DNA of 64,000 nucleotides from Taudactylus pleione (Eukaryota; Chordata; Amphibia; Anura; Myobatrachidae): the NCBI GenBank assembly GCA_031769625.1, contig JAUIMM010001254.1, positions 737,201 through 801,200 of the forward strand, written 5' to 3'. Under the pieces are notes generated by a model, which saw nothing but the letters and a program-made list of their open reading frames with translations, was not told the origin of the DNA and searched no databases. The translations under genes were made by a program, and so were the position numbers. Positions 1 to 13,460 of the stretch are shown here, one piece after another (the stretch's first letter is position 1; each line of letters begins with the position of its first letter).

Positions 1-101
1 CTAAAATTTTTTTTTTCAAAAATCCCCAAATTCTGCTTAAAACTTTTGATACAACTTAAAAAAGATTTGCTGCGGTGACAGAAGTTGATTTTGGTGCTTA
101 A
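1..101. repeat. Partial monomer at the left edge
   Basis: The window opens inside a monomer at CTAAAA just before the T tract, at about monomer position 74, and runs to GTGCTTAA. The next monomer is the TGACTCAAC type. Elsewhere that type is regularly preceded by the ATGGGCCTAAAA type, which fits this fragment. The array clearly continues to the left. Confidence 0.95.
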
Positions 102-3100
102 TTTTGACTCAACTCACCAGAAATATATTTACCCATATGAAAATTTACGTAAGCCCCGGACCTTAAAAATCGTCCAGAAATTTTTTATTTCAAAAATCCC
201 CAAATTCTGCTTAAAACTTTTGATACACTTAAAAAAGATTTGCTGCGGTGACAGAAGTTGATTTTGGTGCTTAATTTTGACACAACTCATCAGAAAAATA
301 TTTACCCGTATGAAAATTTACGTAAGCCCCGAACCTTAAAAATCGGGCAAAAATTTTTTTTTTCAAAATCCCCAAATTCTGCTTAAAACTTTTGATACAA
401 CTTAAAAAAGATTTGCTGCGGTGACAGAAGTTGATTTTGGTGCTTAATTTTGACACAACTCACCAGAAATATATTTACCCGTATGAAAATTTACGTAAGC
501 CCCGAAACTTAAAAATCGGCCCAAAATTTTTTTTTTCAAAAATCCCCAAATTCTGCTTAAAACTTTTGATACAACTTAAAAAAGATTTGCTGCGGTGACA
601 GAAGTTGATTTTGGTGCTTAATTTTGACACAACTCACCAGAAATATATTTACCCGTATGAAAATTTACGTAAGCCCCGGACCTTAAAAATCGGCCTAAAA
701 TTTTTTTTTCAAAAATCCCCAAATTCTGCTTAAAAATTTTGATACAACTTAAAAAAGATTTGCTGCGGTGACAGAAGTTGATTTTGGTGCTTAATTTTGA
801 CACAACTCACCAGAAATATATTTACCCGTATGAAAATTTACGTAAGCCCCGGACCTTAAAAATCGGCCCAAAATTTTTTTTTTCAAAATTCCCAAATTCT
901 GCTTAAACTTTTGATACAACTTAAAAAAGATTTGCTGCGGTGACAGAAGTTGATTTTGGTGCTTAATTTTGACACAACTCACCAGAAATATATTTACCCA
1001 TATGAAAATTTACGTAAGCCCCGGACCTTAAAAAACGGCCCCAAATTTTTTTTTCAAAAATCCCCCAAATTCTGCTTAAAACTTTTGATACAACTTAAAA
1101 AAGATTTGCTGCGGTGACAGAAGTTGATTTTGGTGCTTAATTTTGACACAACTCACCAGAAATATATTTACCCATATGAAAATTTACGTAAGCCCCGGAC
1201 CTTAAAAATGGGCCTAAAATTTTTTTTTTCAAAAATCCCCAAATTCTGCTTAAAACTTTTGATACAACTTAAAAAAAGATTTGCTGCGGTGACAGAAGTT
1301 GATTTTGGTGCTTAATTTTGACTCAACTCACCAGAAATATATTTACCCATATGAAAATTTACGTAAGCCCCGGACCTTAAAAATCGTCCAGAAATTTTTT
1401 ATTTCAAAAATCCCCAAATTCTGCTTAAAACTTTTGATACAACTTAAAAAGATTTGCTGCGGTGACAGAAGTTGATTTGGTGCTTAATTTTGACACAACT
1501 CATCAGAAAAATATTTACCCGTATGAAAATTTACGTAAGCCCCGAACCTTAAAAATCGGGCAAAAATTTTTTTTTTTCAAAAATTCCCAAATTCTGCTTA
1601 AAACTTTTGATACAACTTAAAAAGATTTGCTGCGGTGACAGAAGTTGATTTTGGTGCTTAATTTTGACACAACTCACCAGAAATATATTTACCGTATGAA
1701 AATTTACGTAAGCCCCGAAACTTAAAAATCGGCCCAAAATTTTTTTTTTCAAAAATCCCCAAATTCTGCTTAAAACTTTTGATACAACTTAAAAAAGATT
1801 TGCTGCGGTGACAGAAGTTGATTTTGGTGCTTAATTTTGACACAACTCACCAGAAATATATTTACCCGTATGAAAATTTACGTAAGCCCCGGACCTTAAA
1901 ATCGGCCCAAAATTTTTTTTTTCAAAAATTCCCAAATTCTGCTTAAAACTTTTGATACAACTTAAAAAAGATTTGCTGCGGTGACAGAAGTTGATTTTGG
2001 TGCTTAATTTTGACACAACTCACCAGAAATATATTTACCCATATGAAAATTTACGTAAGCCCCGGACCTTAAAAAACGGCCCCAAATTTTTTATTTCAAA
2101 AATCCCCAAATTCTGCTTAAAACTTTTGATACAACTTAAAAAAGATTTGCTGCGGTGACAGAAGTTGATTTTGGTGCTTAATTTTGACACAACTCACCAG
2201 AAATATATTTACCCATATGAAAATTTACGTAAGCCCCGGACCTTAAAAATGGGCCTAAAATTTTTTTTTTCAAAAATCCCCAAATTCTGCTTAAAACTTT
2301 TGATACAACTTAAAAAAGATTTGCTGCGGTGACAGAAGTTGATTTGGTGCTTAATTTTGACTCAACTCACCAGAAATATATTTACCCATATGAAAATTTA
2401 CGTAAGCCCCGGACCTTAAAAATCGTCCAGAAATTTTTTATTTCAAAAATCCCCAAATTCTGCTTAAAACTTTTGATACAACTTAAAAAAGATTTGCTGC
2501 GGTGACAGAAGTTGATTTTGGTGCTTAATTTTGACACAACTCATCAGAAAAATATTTACCCGTATGAAAATTTACGTAAGCCCCGAACCTTAAAAATCGG
2601 GCAAAAATTTTTTTTTTTCAAAAATTCCCAAATTCTGCTTAAAACTTTTGATACAACTTAAAAAGATTTGCTGCGGTGACAGAAGTTGATTTTGGTGCTT
2701 AATTTTGACACAACTCACCAGAAATATATTTACCCGTATGAAAATTTACGTAAGCCCCGGAACTTAAAAATCGGCCCAAATTTTTTTTTTTCAAAAATCC
2801 CCAAATTCTGCTTAAAACTTTTGATACAACTTAAAAAAGATTTGCTGCGGTGACAGAAGTTGATTTTGGTGCTTAATTTTGACACAACTCACCAGAAATA
2901 TATTTACCCGTATGAAATTTACGTAAGCCCCGGAGCTTAAAAATCGGCCAAAATTTTTTTTTTTCAAAATCCCCAAATTGTGCTTAAAACTTTTGATACA
3001 ACTTAAAAAAGATTTGCTGCGGTGACAGAAGTTGATTTTGGTGCTTAATTTGACACAACTCACCAGAAATATATTTACCCGTATGAAAATTTACGTAAGC

Positions 3101-3737
3101 CCAGGACCTTAAAAATCGGCCCAAAATTTTTTTTTCAAAAATCCCAAATCTGCTTAAAACTTTTGATACAACTTAAAAAAGATTTGCTGCGGTGACAGAA
3201 GTTGATTTTGGTGCTTCATTTTGACACAACTCATCAGAAAAATATTTACCCGTATGAAAATTTAGGTAAGCCACGGACCTTAAAAATCGGGCCAAAATTT
3301 TTTTTTTCAAAATCCCCAAATTCTGCTTAAAACTTTTGATACAACTTAAAAAAGATTTGCTGCGGTGACAGAAGTTGATTTTGGTGCTTAATTTTGACAC
3401 AACTCACCAGAAATATATTTACCCATATGAAAATTTACGTAAGCCCCGGACCTTAAAAAACGGCCCCAAATTTTTTATTTCAAAATCCCCAAATTCTGCT
3501 TAAAACTTTTGATACAACTTAAAAAAGATTTGCTGCGGTGACAGAAGTTGATTTTGGTGCTTAATTTTGACACAACTCACCAGAAATATATTTACCCATA
3601 TGAAAATTTACGTAAGCCCCGGACCTTAAAAATGGGCCTAAAATTTTTTTTTTCAAAATCCCCAAATTCTGCTTAAAACTTTTGATACAACTTAAAAAAG
3701 ATTTGCTGCGGTGACAGAAGTTGATTTTGGTGCTTAA
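102..3737. repeat. HOR block with 7-, 6- and 8-monomer periods
   Basis: TGACTCAAC-type monomers start at 102, 1316, 2355 and 3738, delimiting periods of 1214, 1039 and 1383 bp (7, 6 and 8 monomers). The shared core order is: TGACTCAAC with TCGTCCAGAAAT; CATCAG with CCCGAACC and TCGGGCAAAAA; a GAAAC or GGAAC monomer; then AAACGGCCCC and ATGGGCCTAAAA monomers, both with CCATATG. The 7-mer has one extra TCGGCCTAAAA monomer (622). The 8-mer carries GGAGC, CCAGG and CTTCA-type monomers. The same order recurs at 18161-21992 with different copy numbers, so both descend from one ancestral block. Confidence 0.9.
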
Positions 3738-6700
3738 TTTTGACTCAACTCACCAGAAATATATTTACCCATATGAAAATTTACGTAAGCCCCGGACCTT
3801 AAAAATCGTCCAGAAATTTTTTATTTCAAAAATCCCCAAATTCTGCTTAAAACTTTTGATACAACTTAAAAAAGATTTGCTGCGGTGACAGAAGTTGATT
3901 TTGGTGCTTAATTTTGACACAACTCATCAGAAAAATATTTACCCGTATGAAAATTTACGTAAGCCCCGAACCTTAAAAATCGGGCAAAAATTTTTTTTTT
4001 TCAAAAATTCCCAAATTCTGCTTAAAACTTTTGATACAACTTAAAAAAGATTTGCTGCGGTGACAGAAGTTGATTTTGGTGCTTAATTTTGACACAACTC
4101 ACCAGAAATATATTTACCCGTATGAAAATTTACGTAAGCCCCGGAACTTAAAAATCGGCCCAAAATTTTTTTTTCAAAAATCCCCAAATTCTGCTTAAAA
4201 CTTTTGATACAACTTAAAAAAGATTTGCTGCGGTGACAGAAGTTGATTTTGGTGCTTAATTTTGACACAACTCACCAGAAATATATTACCCGTATGAAAA
4301 TTTACGTAAGCCCCGGAGCTTAAAAATCGGCCAAAATTTTTTTTTTCAAAAATCCCCAAATTGTGCTTAAAACTTTTGATACAACTTAAAAAAGATTTGC
4401 TGCGGTGACAGAAGTTGATTTTGGTGCTTAATTTGACACAACTCACCAGAAATATATTTACCCGTATGAAAATTTACGTAAGCCCAGGACCTTAAAAATC
4501 GGCCCAAAATTTTTTTTTTCAAAAATCCCCAAATTCTGCTTAAAACTTTTGATACAACTTAAAAAAGATTTGCTGCGGTGACAGAAGTTGATTTTGGTGC
4601 TTCATTTTGACACAACTCATCAGAAAAATATTTACCCGTATGAAAATTTAGGTAAGCCACGGACCTTAAAAATCGGGCCAAAATTTTTTTTTTCAAAAAT
4701 CCCCAAATTCTGCTTAAAACTTTTGATACAACTTAAAAAGATTTGCTGCGGTGACAGAAGTTGATTTTGGTGCTTAATTTTGATACAACTCACCAGAAAT
4801 ATATTTACCCGTATGAAAATTTACGTAAGCCCCGGACCTTAAAAAATGGCCCCGAATTTTTTTTTTCAAAAATCCCCAAATTCTGCTTAAAACTTTTGAT
4901 ACAACTTAAAAAAGATTTGCTGCGGTGACAGAAGTTGATTTTGGTGCTTAATTTTGACACAACTCACCAGAAATATATTTACCCATATGAAAATTTACGT
5001 AAGCCCCGGACCTTAAAAATCAGGCCCAAATTTTTTATTTCAAAAATCCCCAAATTCTGCTTAAAACTTTTGATACAACTTAAAAAGATTTGCTGCGGTG
5101 ACAGAAGTTGATTTTGGTGCTTAATTTTGACACAACTCACCAGAAATATATTTACCCGTATGAAAATTTACGTAAGCCCCGGACCTTAAAAATCAGGCCC
5201 AAATTTTTATTTCAAAAATCCCCAAATTCTGCTTAAAACTTTTGATACAACTTAAAAAAGATTTGCTGCGTTGACAGAAGTTGATTTTGGTGCTTAATTT
5301 TGACACAACTCATCAGAAAAATATTTACCCGTATGAAAATTTACGTAAGCCCCGGACCTTAAAAATCGGCCTAAAAATTTTTTTTTCAAAAATCCCCAAA
5401 TTGTGCTTAAAACTTTTGATACAACTTAAAAAAGATTTGCTGCGGTGACAGAAGTTGATTTTGGTGCTTAATTTTGACACAACTCACCAGAAATATATTT
5501 ACCGTATGAAAATTTACGTAAGCCCCGGACCTTAAAAATCAGCCAAAATTTTTTTTTTCAAAAATCCCCAAATTCTGCTTAAAACTTTTGATACAACTTA
5601 AAAAAGATTTGCTGCGGTGACAGAAGTTGATTTTGGTGCTTAATTTTGATACAACTCACCAGAAATATATTTACCCGTATGAAAATTTACGTAAGCCCCG
5701 GACCTTAAAAAACGGCCCCAAATTTTTTTTTTCAAAAATCCCCAATTCTGCTTAAAACTTTTGATACAACTTAATAAAGATTTGCTGCGGTGACAGAAGT
5801 TGATTTTGGTGCTTAATTTTGACACAACTCACCAGAAATATATTTACCCGTATGAAAATTTACATAAGCCCCGGACCTTAAAAATCAGGCCCAAATTTTT
5901 TATTTCAAAAATCCCCAAATTCTGCTTAAAACTTTGATACAACTTAAAAAGATTTGCTGCGGTGACAGAAGTTGATTTTGGTGCTTAATTTTGACACAAC
6001 TCACCAGAAATATATTTACCCGTATGAAAATTTACGTAAGCCCCGGACCTTAAATATCAGGCCCAAATTTTTTATTTCAAAAATCCCCAAATTCTGCTTA
6101 AAACTTTTGATACAACTTAAAAAAGATTTGCTGCGGTGACAGAAGTTGATTTTGGTGCTTAATTTTGACACAACTCACCAGAAATATATTTACCCGTATG
6201 AAAATTTACGTAAGCCCCGGACCTTAAAAATCGGCCTAAAATTTTTTTTTTCAAAAATCCCCAAATTGTGCTTAAAACTTTTGATACAACTTAAAAAAGA
6301 TTTGCTGCGTTGACAGAAGTTGATTTTGGTGCTTAATTTTGACACAGCTCATCAGAAAAATATTTACCCGTATGAAAATTTACGTAAGCCCCGGACCTTA
6401 AAAATCGGCCAAAAATTTTTTTTTCAAAAATCCCCAAATTCTGCTTAAAACTTTTGATACAACTTAAAAAAGATTTGCTGCGGTGACAGAAGTTGATTTT
6501 GGTGCTTAATTTTGACACAACTCACCAGAAATATATTTACCCGTATGAAAATTTACGTAAGCCCCGGACCTTAAAAATCGGCCAAAAATTTTTTTTTTCA
6601 AAAATTCCCAAATTCTGCTTAAAACTTTTGATACAACTTAAAAAAGATTTGCTGTGGTGACAGAAGTTGATTTTGGTGCTTAATTTTGACACAACTCACC

Positions 6701-7564
6701 AGAAATATATTTACCCGTATGAAAATTTACGTAAGCCCCGGACCTTAAAAATCGGCCCAAAATTTTTTTTTTCAAAAATCCCCAAATTCTGCTTAAAACT
6801 TTTGATACAACTTAAAAAAGATTTGCTGCGGTGACAGAAGTTGATTTTGGTGCTTAATTTTGACACAACTCACCAGAAATATATTTACCCGTATGAAAAT
6901 TTACGTAAGCCCCGGACCTTAAAAATCGGCCAAAATTTTTTTTTTGAAAAATCCCCAAATTCTGCTTAAAACTTTTGATACAACTTAAAAAAGATTTGCT
7001 GCGGTGACAGAAGTTGATTTTGGTGCTTAATTTTGACACAACTCACCAGAAATATATTTACCCGTATGAAAATTTACGTAAGCCCCGGACCTTAAAAATC
7101 GGCCAAAATTTTTTATTTCAAAAATCCCCAAATTCTGCTTAAAAATTTTGATACAACTTAAAAAAGATTTGCTGCAGTGACAGAAGTTGATTTTGGTGCT
7201 TAATTTTGACACAACTCACCAGAAATATATTTACCCATATGAAAATTTACGTAAGCCCCGGACCTTAAAAATCGGCCAAAAAATTTTTTTTTCAAAAATC
7301 CCCAAATTCTGCTTAAAACTTTTGATACAACTTAAAAAAGATTTGCTGCGGTGACAGAAGTTGATTTTGGTGCTTAATTTTGACTCAACTCACCAGAAAT
7401 ATATTTACCCATATGAAAATTTACGTAAGCCCCGGACCTTAAAAATCGTCCAGAAATTTTTTATTTCAAAAATCCCCAAATTCTGCTTAAAACTTTTGAT
7501 ACAACTTAAAAAAGATTTGCTGCGGTGACAGAAGTTGATTTTGGTGCTTAATTTTGACACAACT

Positions 7565-9125
7565 CATCAGAAAAATATTTACCCGTATGAAAATTTACGT
7601 AAGCCCCGGACCTTAAAAATCGGCCAAAAATTTTTTTTTTCAAAAATTCCCAAATTCTGCTTAAAACTTTTGATACAACTTAAAAAAGATTTGCTGCGGT
7701 GACAGAAGTTGATTTTGGTGCTTAATTTTGACACAACTCACCAGAAATATATTTACCCGTATGAAAATTTACGTAAGCCCCGGACCTTAAAAATCGGCCC
7801 AAAATTTTTTTTTTCAAAAATCCCCAAATTCTGCTTAAAACTTTTGATACAACTTAAAAAAGATTTGCTGCGGTGACAGAAGTTGATTTTGGTGCTTAAT
7901 TTTGACACAACTCACCAGAAATATATTTACCCGTATGAAAATTTACGTAAGCCCCGGAGCTTAAAAATCGGCCAAAATTTTTTTTTTTCAAAAATCCCCA
8001 AATTGTGCTTAAAACTTTTGATACAACTTAAAAAAGATTTGCTGCGGTGACAGAAGTTGATTTTGGTGCTTAATTTTGACACAACTCACCAGAAATATAT
8101 TTACCCGTATGAAAATTTACGTAAGCCCAGGACCTTAAAAATCGGCCCCAAATTTTTTTTTTCAAAAATCCCCAAATTCTGCTTAAAACTTTTGATACAA
8201 CTTAAAAAAGATTTGCTGCGGTGACAGAAGTTGATTTTGGTGCTTCATTTTGACACAACTCATCAGAAAAATATTTACCCGTATGAAAATTTATGTAAGC
8301 CACGGACCTTAAAAATCGGGCCAAAATTTTTTTTTTCAAAAATCCCCAAATTCTGCTTAAAACTTTTGATACAACTTAAAAAAGATTTGCTGCGGTGACA
8401 GAATTTGATTTTGGTGCTTAATTTTGATACAACTCACCAGAAATATATTTACCTGTATGAAAATTTACGTAAGCCCCGGACCTTAAAAAATGGCCCCGAA
8501 TTTTTTTTTTCAAAAATCCCCAAATTCTGCTTAAAACTTTTGATACAACTTAAAAAAGATTTGATGCAGTGACAGAAGTTGATTTTGGTGCTTAATTTTG
8601 ACACAACTCACCAGAAATATATTTACCCGTATGAAAATTTACGTAAGCCCCGGACCTTAAAAATCAGGCCCAAATTTTTTATTTAAAAATCCCCAAATTC
8701 TGCTTAAAACTTTTGATACAACTTAAAAAAGATTTGCTGCGGTGACAGAAGTTGATTTTGGTGCTTAATTTTGACACAACTCACCAGAAATATATTTACC
8801 CGTATGAAAATTTACGTAAGCCCCGGACCTTAAAAATCGGCCTAAAATTTTTTTTTTCAAAAATCCCCAAATTGTGCTTAAAACTTTTGATACAACTTAA
8901 AAAAGATTTGCTGCGTTGACAGAAGTTGATTTTGGTGCTTAATTTTGACACAACTCATCTGAAAAATATTTACCCGTATGAAAATTTACGTAAGCCCCGG
9001 ACCTTAAAAATCGGCCAAAAATTTTTTTTTCAAAAATCCCCAAATTGTGCTTAAAACTTTTGATACAACTTAAAAAAGATTTGCTGCGGTGACAGAAGTT
9101 GATTTTGGTGCTTAATTTTGACACA
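7565..9125. repeat. Nested 9-monomer segment, repeated 3.65 kb downstream
   Basis: The order CATCAG/TTCCC, TCGGCCC, GGAGC, CCAGG, CTTCA with TTTATGTAAGCCACGG, GATAC/AATGG, TCAGG, TCGGCCTAAAA with GCGTTG, then CATC-type is repeated at about 11202-12770 (CTTCA-type monomers at 8248 and 11897; offset 3649 bp, 21 monomers). GACAGAATTTGATT, a rare change, ends the CTTCA-type monomer in both. The flanks differ: TGACTCAAC type upstream of the first copy, TCAGG type upstream of the second. The nested pair is itself carried in both long-range copies. Confidence 0.8.
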
Positions 9126-10863
9126 ACTCACCAGAAATATATTTACCCGTATGAAAATTTACGTAAGCCCTGGACCTTAAAAATCAGCCAAAATTTTTTT
9201 TTTCAAAAATCCCCAAATTCTGCTTAAAACTTTTGATACAACTTAAAAAAGATTTGCTGCGGTGACAGAAGTTGATTTTGGTGCTTAATTTTGACACAAC
9301 TCACCAGAAATATATTTACCCGTATGAAAATTTACGTAAGCCCCGGACCTTAAAAATCGGCCAAAAATTTTTTTTTTCAAAAATTCCCAAATTCTGCTTA
9401 AAACTTTTGATACAACTTAAAAAAGATTTGCTGCGGTGACAGAAGTTGATTTTGGTGCTTAATTTTGACACAACTCACCAGAAATATATTTACCCGTATG
9501 AAAATTTACGTAAGCCCCGGACCTTAAAAATCGGCCCACAAAATTTTTTTTTTCAAAAATCCCCAAATTCTGCTTAAAACTTTTGATACAACTTAAAAAA
9601 GATTTGCTGCGGTGACAGAAGTTGATTTTGGTGCTTAATTTTGACACAACTCACCAGAAATATATTTACCCATATGAAAATTTACGTAAGCCCCGGACCT
9701 TAAAAATCGGCCCAAAATTTTTTTTTTTGAAAAATCCCCAAATTCTGCTTAAAACTTTTGATACAACTTAAAAAAGATTTGCTGCGGTGACAGAAGTTGA
9801 TTTTGGTGCTTAATTTTGACACAACTCACCAGAAATATATTTACCCGTATGAAAATTTACGTAAGCCCCGGACCTTAAAAATCGGCCAAAATTTTTTATT
9901 TCAAAAATCCCCAAATTCTGCTTAAAAATTTTGATACAACTTAAAAAAGATTTGCTGCGGTGACAGAAGTTGATTTTGGTGCTTAATTTTGACACAACTC
10001 ACCAGAAATATATTTACCCATATGAAAATTTACGTAAGCCCCGGACCTTAAAAATCGGCCAAAAATTTTTTTTTCAAAAATCCCCAAATTCTGCTTAAAA
10101 CTTTTGATACAACTTAAAAAAGATTTGCTGCGGTGACAGAAGTTGATTTTGGTGCTTAATTTTGACTCAACTCACCAGAAATATATTTACCCATATGAAA
10201 ATTTACGTAAGCCCCGGACCTTAAAAATCGTCCAGAAATTTTTTATTTCAAAAATCCCCAAATTCTGCTTAAAACTTTTGATACAACTTAAAAAAGATTT
10301 GCTGCGGTGACAGAAGTTGATTTTGGTGCTTAATTTTGACACAACTCATCAGAAAAATATTTACCCGTATGAAAATTTACGTAAGCCCCGGACCTTAAAA
10401 ATCGGCCAAACATTTTTTTTTCAAAAATTCCCAAATTCTGCTTAAAACTTTTGATACAACTTAAAAAAGATTTGCTGCGGTGACAGAAGTTGATTTTGGT
10501 GCTTAATTTTGACACAACTCACCAGAAATATATTTACCCGTATGAAAATTTACGTAAGCCCCGGACCTTAAAAATCGGCCCAAAATTTTTTTTTTCAAAA
10601 ATCCCCAAATTCTGCTTAAAACTTTTGATACAACTTAAAAAAGATTTGCTGCGGTGACAGAAGTTGATTTTGGTGCTTAATTTTGACACAACTCACCAGA
10701 AATATATTTACCCGTATGAAAATTTACGTAAGCCCCGGAGCTTAAAAATCGGCCAAAATTTTTTTTTTCAAAAATCCCCAAATTGTGCTTAAAACTTTTG
10801 ATACAACTTAAAAAAGATTTGCTGCGGTGACAGAAGTTGATTTTGGTGCTTAATTTTGACACA

Positions 10864-11037
10864 ACTCACCAGAAATATATTTACCCGTATGAAAATTTAC
10901 GTAAGCCCCGGACCTTAAAAAATGGCCCCGAATTTTTTTTTTCAAAAATCCCCAAATTCTGCTTAAAACTTTTGATACAACTTAAAAAAGATTTGCTGCG
11001 GTGACAGAAGTTGATTTTGGTGCTTAATTTTGACACA
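10864..11037. repeat. Mosaic monomer at a two-monomer deletion
   Basis: Follows a GGAGC monomer and carries TTTTGACACAAC with GCCCCGGACC and AAAAAATGGCCCCGAAT. Elsewhere AATGG goes with TTTTGATACAAC and is separated from GGAGC by CCAGG and CTTCA monomers. The switch lies between monomer positions 7 and about 56 (10870-10920). The same mosaic is present in the long-range copy at about 29825, so it predates that duplication. Confidence 0.8.
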
Positions 11038-11201
11038 ACTCACCAGAAATATATTTACCCGTATGAAAATTTACGTAAGCCCCGGACCTTAAAAATCAGG
11101 CCCAAATTTTTTATTTCAAAAATCCCCAAATTCTGCTTAAAACTTTTGATACAACTTAAAAAAGATTTGCTGCGGTGACAGAAGTTGATTTTGGTGCTTA
11201 A

Positions 11202-12770
11202 TTTTGACACAACTCATCAGAAAAATATTTACCCGTATGAAAATTTACGTAAGCCCCGGACCTTAAAAATCGGCCAAACATTTTTTTTTCAAAAATTCCC
11301 AAATTCTGCTTAAAACTTTTGATACAACTTAAAAAAGATTTGCTGCGGTGACAGAAGTTGATTTTGGTGCTTAATTTTGACACAACTCACCAGAAATATA
11401 TTTACCCGTATGAAAATTTACGTAAGCCCCGGACCTTAAAAATCGGCCCCAAATTTTTTTTTTCAAAAATCCCCAAATTCTGCTTAAAACTTTTGATACA
11501 ACTTAAAAAAGATTTGCTGCGGTGACAGAAGTTGATTTTGGTGCTTAATTTTGACACAACTCACCAGAAATATATTTACCCGTATGAAAATTTACGTAAG
11601 CCCCGGAGCTTAAAAATCGGCCAAAAATTTTTTTTTTCAAAAATCCCCAAATTGTGCTTAAAACTTTTGATACAACTTAAAAAAGATTTGCTGCGGTGAC
11701 AGAAGTTGATTTTGGTGCTTAATTTTGACACAACTCACCAGAAATATATTTACCCGTATGAAAATTTACGTAAGCCCAGGACCTTAAAAATCGGCCCCAA
11801 TTTTTTTTTTTCAAAAATCCCCAAATTCTGCTTAAAACTTTTGATACAACTTAAAAAAGATTTGCTGCGGTGACAGAAGTTGATTTTGGTGCTTCATTTT
11901 GACACAACTCATCAGAAAAATATTTACCCGTATGAAAATTTATGTAAGCCACGGACCTTAAAAATCGGGCCAAAATTTTTTTTTTCAAAAATCCCCAAAT
12001 TCTGCTTAAAACTTTTGATACAACTTAAAAAAGATTTGCTGCGGTGACAGAATTTGATTTTGGTGCTTAATTTTGATACAACTCACCAGAAATATATTTA
12101 CCCGTATGAAAATTTACGTAAGCCCCGGACCTTAAAAAATGGCCCCGAATTTTTTTTTTCAAAAATCCCCAAATTCTGCTTAAAACTTTTGATACAACTT
12201 AAAAAAGATTTGCTGCGGTGACAGAAGTTGATTTTGGTGCTTAATTTTGACACAACTCACCAGAAATATATTTACCCGTATGAAAATTTACGTAAGCCCC
12301 GGACCTTAAAAATCAGGCCCAAATTTTTTATTTCAAAAATCCCCAAATTCTGCTTAAAACTTTTGATACAACTTAAAAAAGATTTGCTGCGGTGACAGAA
12401 GTTGATTTTGGTGCTTAATTTTGACACAACTCACCAGAAATATATTTACCCGTATGAAAATTTACGTAAGCCCCGGACCTTAAAAATCGGCCTAAAATTT
12501 TTTTTTTCAAAAATCCCCAAATTGTGCTTAAAACTTTTCATACAACTTAAAAAAGATTTGCTGCGTTGACAGAAGTTGATTTTGGTGCTTAATTTTGACA
12601 CAACTCATCAGAAAAATATTTACCCGTATGAAAATTTACGTAAGCCCCGGACCTTAAAAATCGGCCAAAAATTTTTTTTTCAAAAATCCCCAAATTGTGC
12701 TTAAAACTTTTGATACAACTTAAAAAAGATTTGCTGCGGTGACAGAAGTTGATTTTGGTGCTTAATTTTG
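11202..12770. repeat. Nested 9-monomer segment, second copy
   Basis: Partner of 7565-9125. It differs by TCGGCCAAACATTTT in the CATCAG monomer (about 11275) and by CTTTTCATAC near 12536, where other monomers have CTTTTGATAC. The AAACAT variant also marks CATCAG monomers at about 10334 and 13288, showing local spread of this subtype. Confidence 0.75.
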
Positions 12771-13460
12771 ACACAACTCACCAGAAATATATTTACCCGT
12801 ATGAAAATTTACGTAAGCCCCGGACCTTAAAAAACGGCCCCAAATTTTTTTTTTCAAAAATCCCCAAATTCTGCTTAAAACTTTTGATACAACTTAAAAA
12901 AGATTTGCTGCGGTGACAGAATTTGATTTTGGTGCTTAATTTTGATACAACTCACCAGAAATATATTTACCCGTATGAAAATTTACGTAAGCCCCGGACC
13001 TTAAAAAATGGCCCCGAATTTTTTTTTTCAAAAATCCCCAAATTCTGCTTAAAACTTTTGATACAACTTAAAAAAGATTTGCTGCGGTGACAGAAGTTGA
13101 TTTTGGTGCTTAATTTTGACACAACTCACCAGAAATATATTTACCCGTATGAAAATTTACGTAAGCCCCGGACCTTAAAAATCAGGCCCAAATTTTTTAT
13201 TTCAAAAATCCCCAAATTCTGCTTAAAACTTTTGATACAACTTAAAAAAGATTTGCTGCGGTGACAGAAGTTGATTTTGGTGCTTAATTTTGACACAACT
13301 CATCAGAAAAATATTTACCCGTATGAAAATTTACGTAAGCCCCGGACCTTAAAAATCGGCCAAACATTTTTTTTTCAAAAATTCCCAAATTCTGCTTAAA
13401 ACTTTTGATACAACTTAAAAAAGATTTGCTGCGGTGACAGAAGTTGATTTTGGTGCTTAA

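Larger units (their letters stand above)
1..6000. other. Zone with excess single-base indels (probable consensus errors)
   Basis: This zone is dense in one-base losses, mostly in homopolymers: AAAAAG for AAAAAAG near 4737, 5092 and 5949; five T for six near 5206; ACCG for ACCCG near 1690 and 5503; CCAATTC near 5745; ACTTTGATAC near 5933; GATTTGG near 1475 and 2342; AATTTGAC near 3049 and 4432. A few insertions also occur (five C near 1062, seven A near 1271). The downstream copy at about +18.95 kb lacks those checked between 4.6 and 6.0 kb. The offset between copies moves from 18954 at 4605 to 18962 by 6333, then stays within 2 bp to 13.3 kb. Residual long-read error at a contig or polishing boundary is likelier than biology. 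Confidence 0.75.

Noticed and set aside
1124..1315. 63-codon plus-strand open frame
   Set aside because: It starts at TTG in GAAGTTGATT and spans one monomer of the array. It stays open only because of local indels in the noisy first 6 kb.
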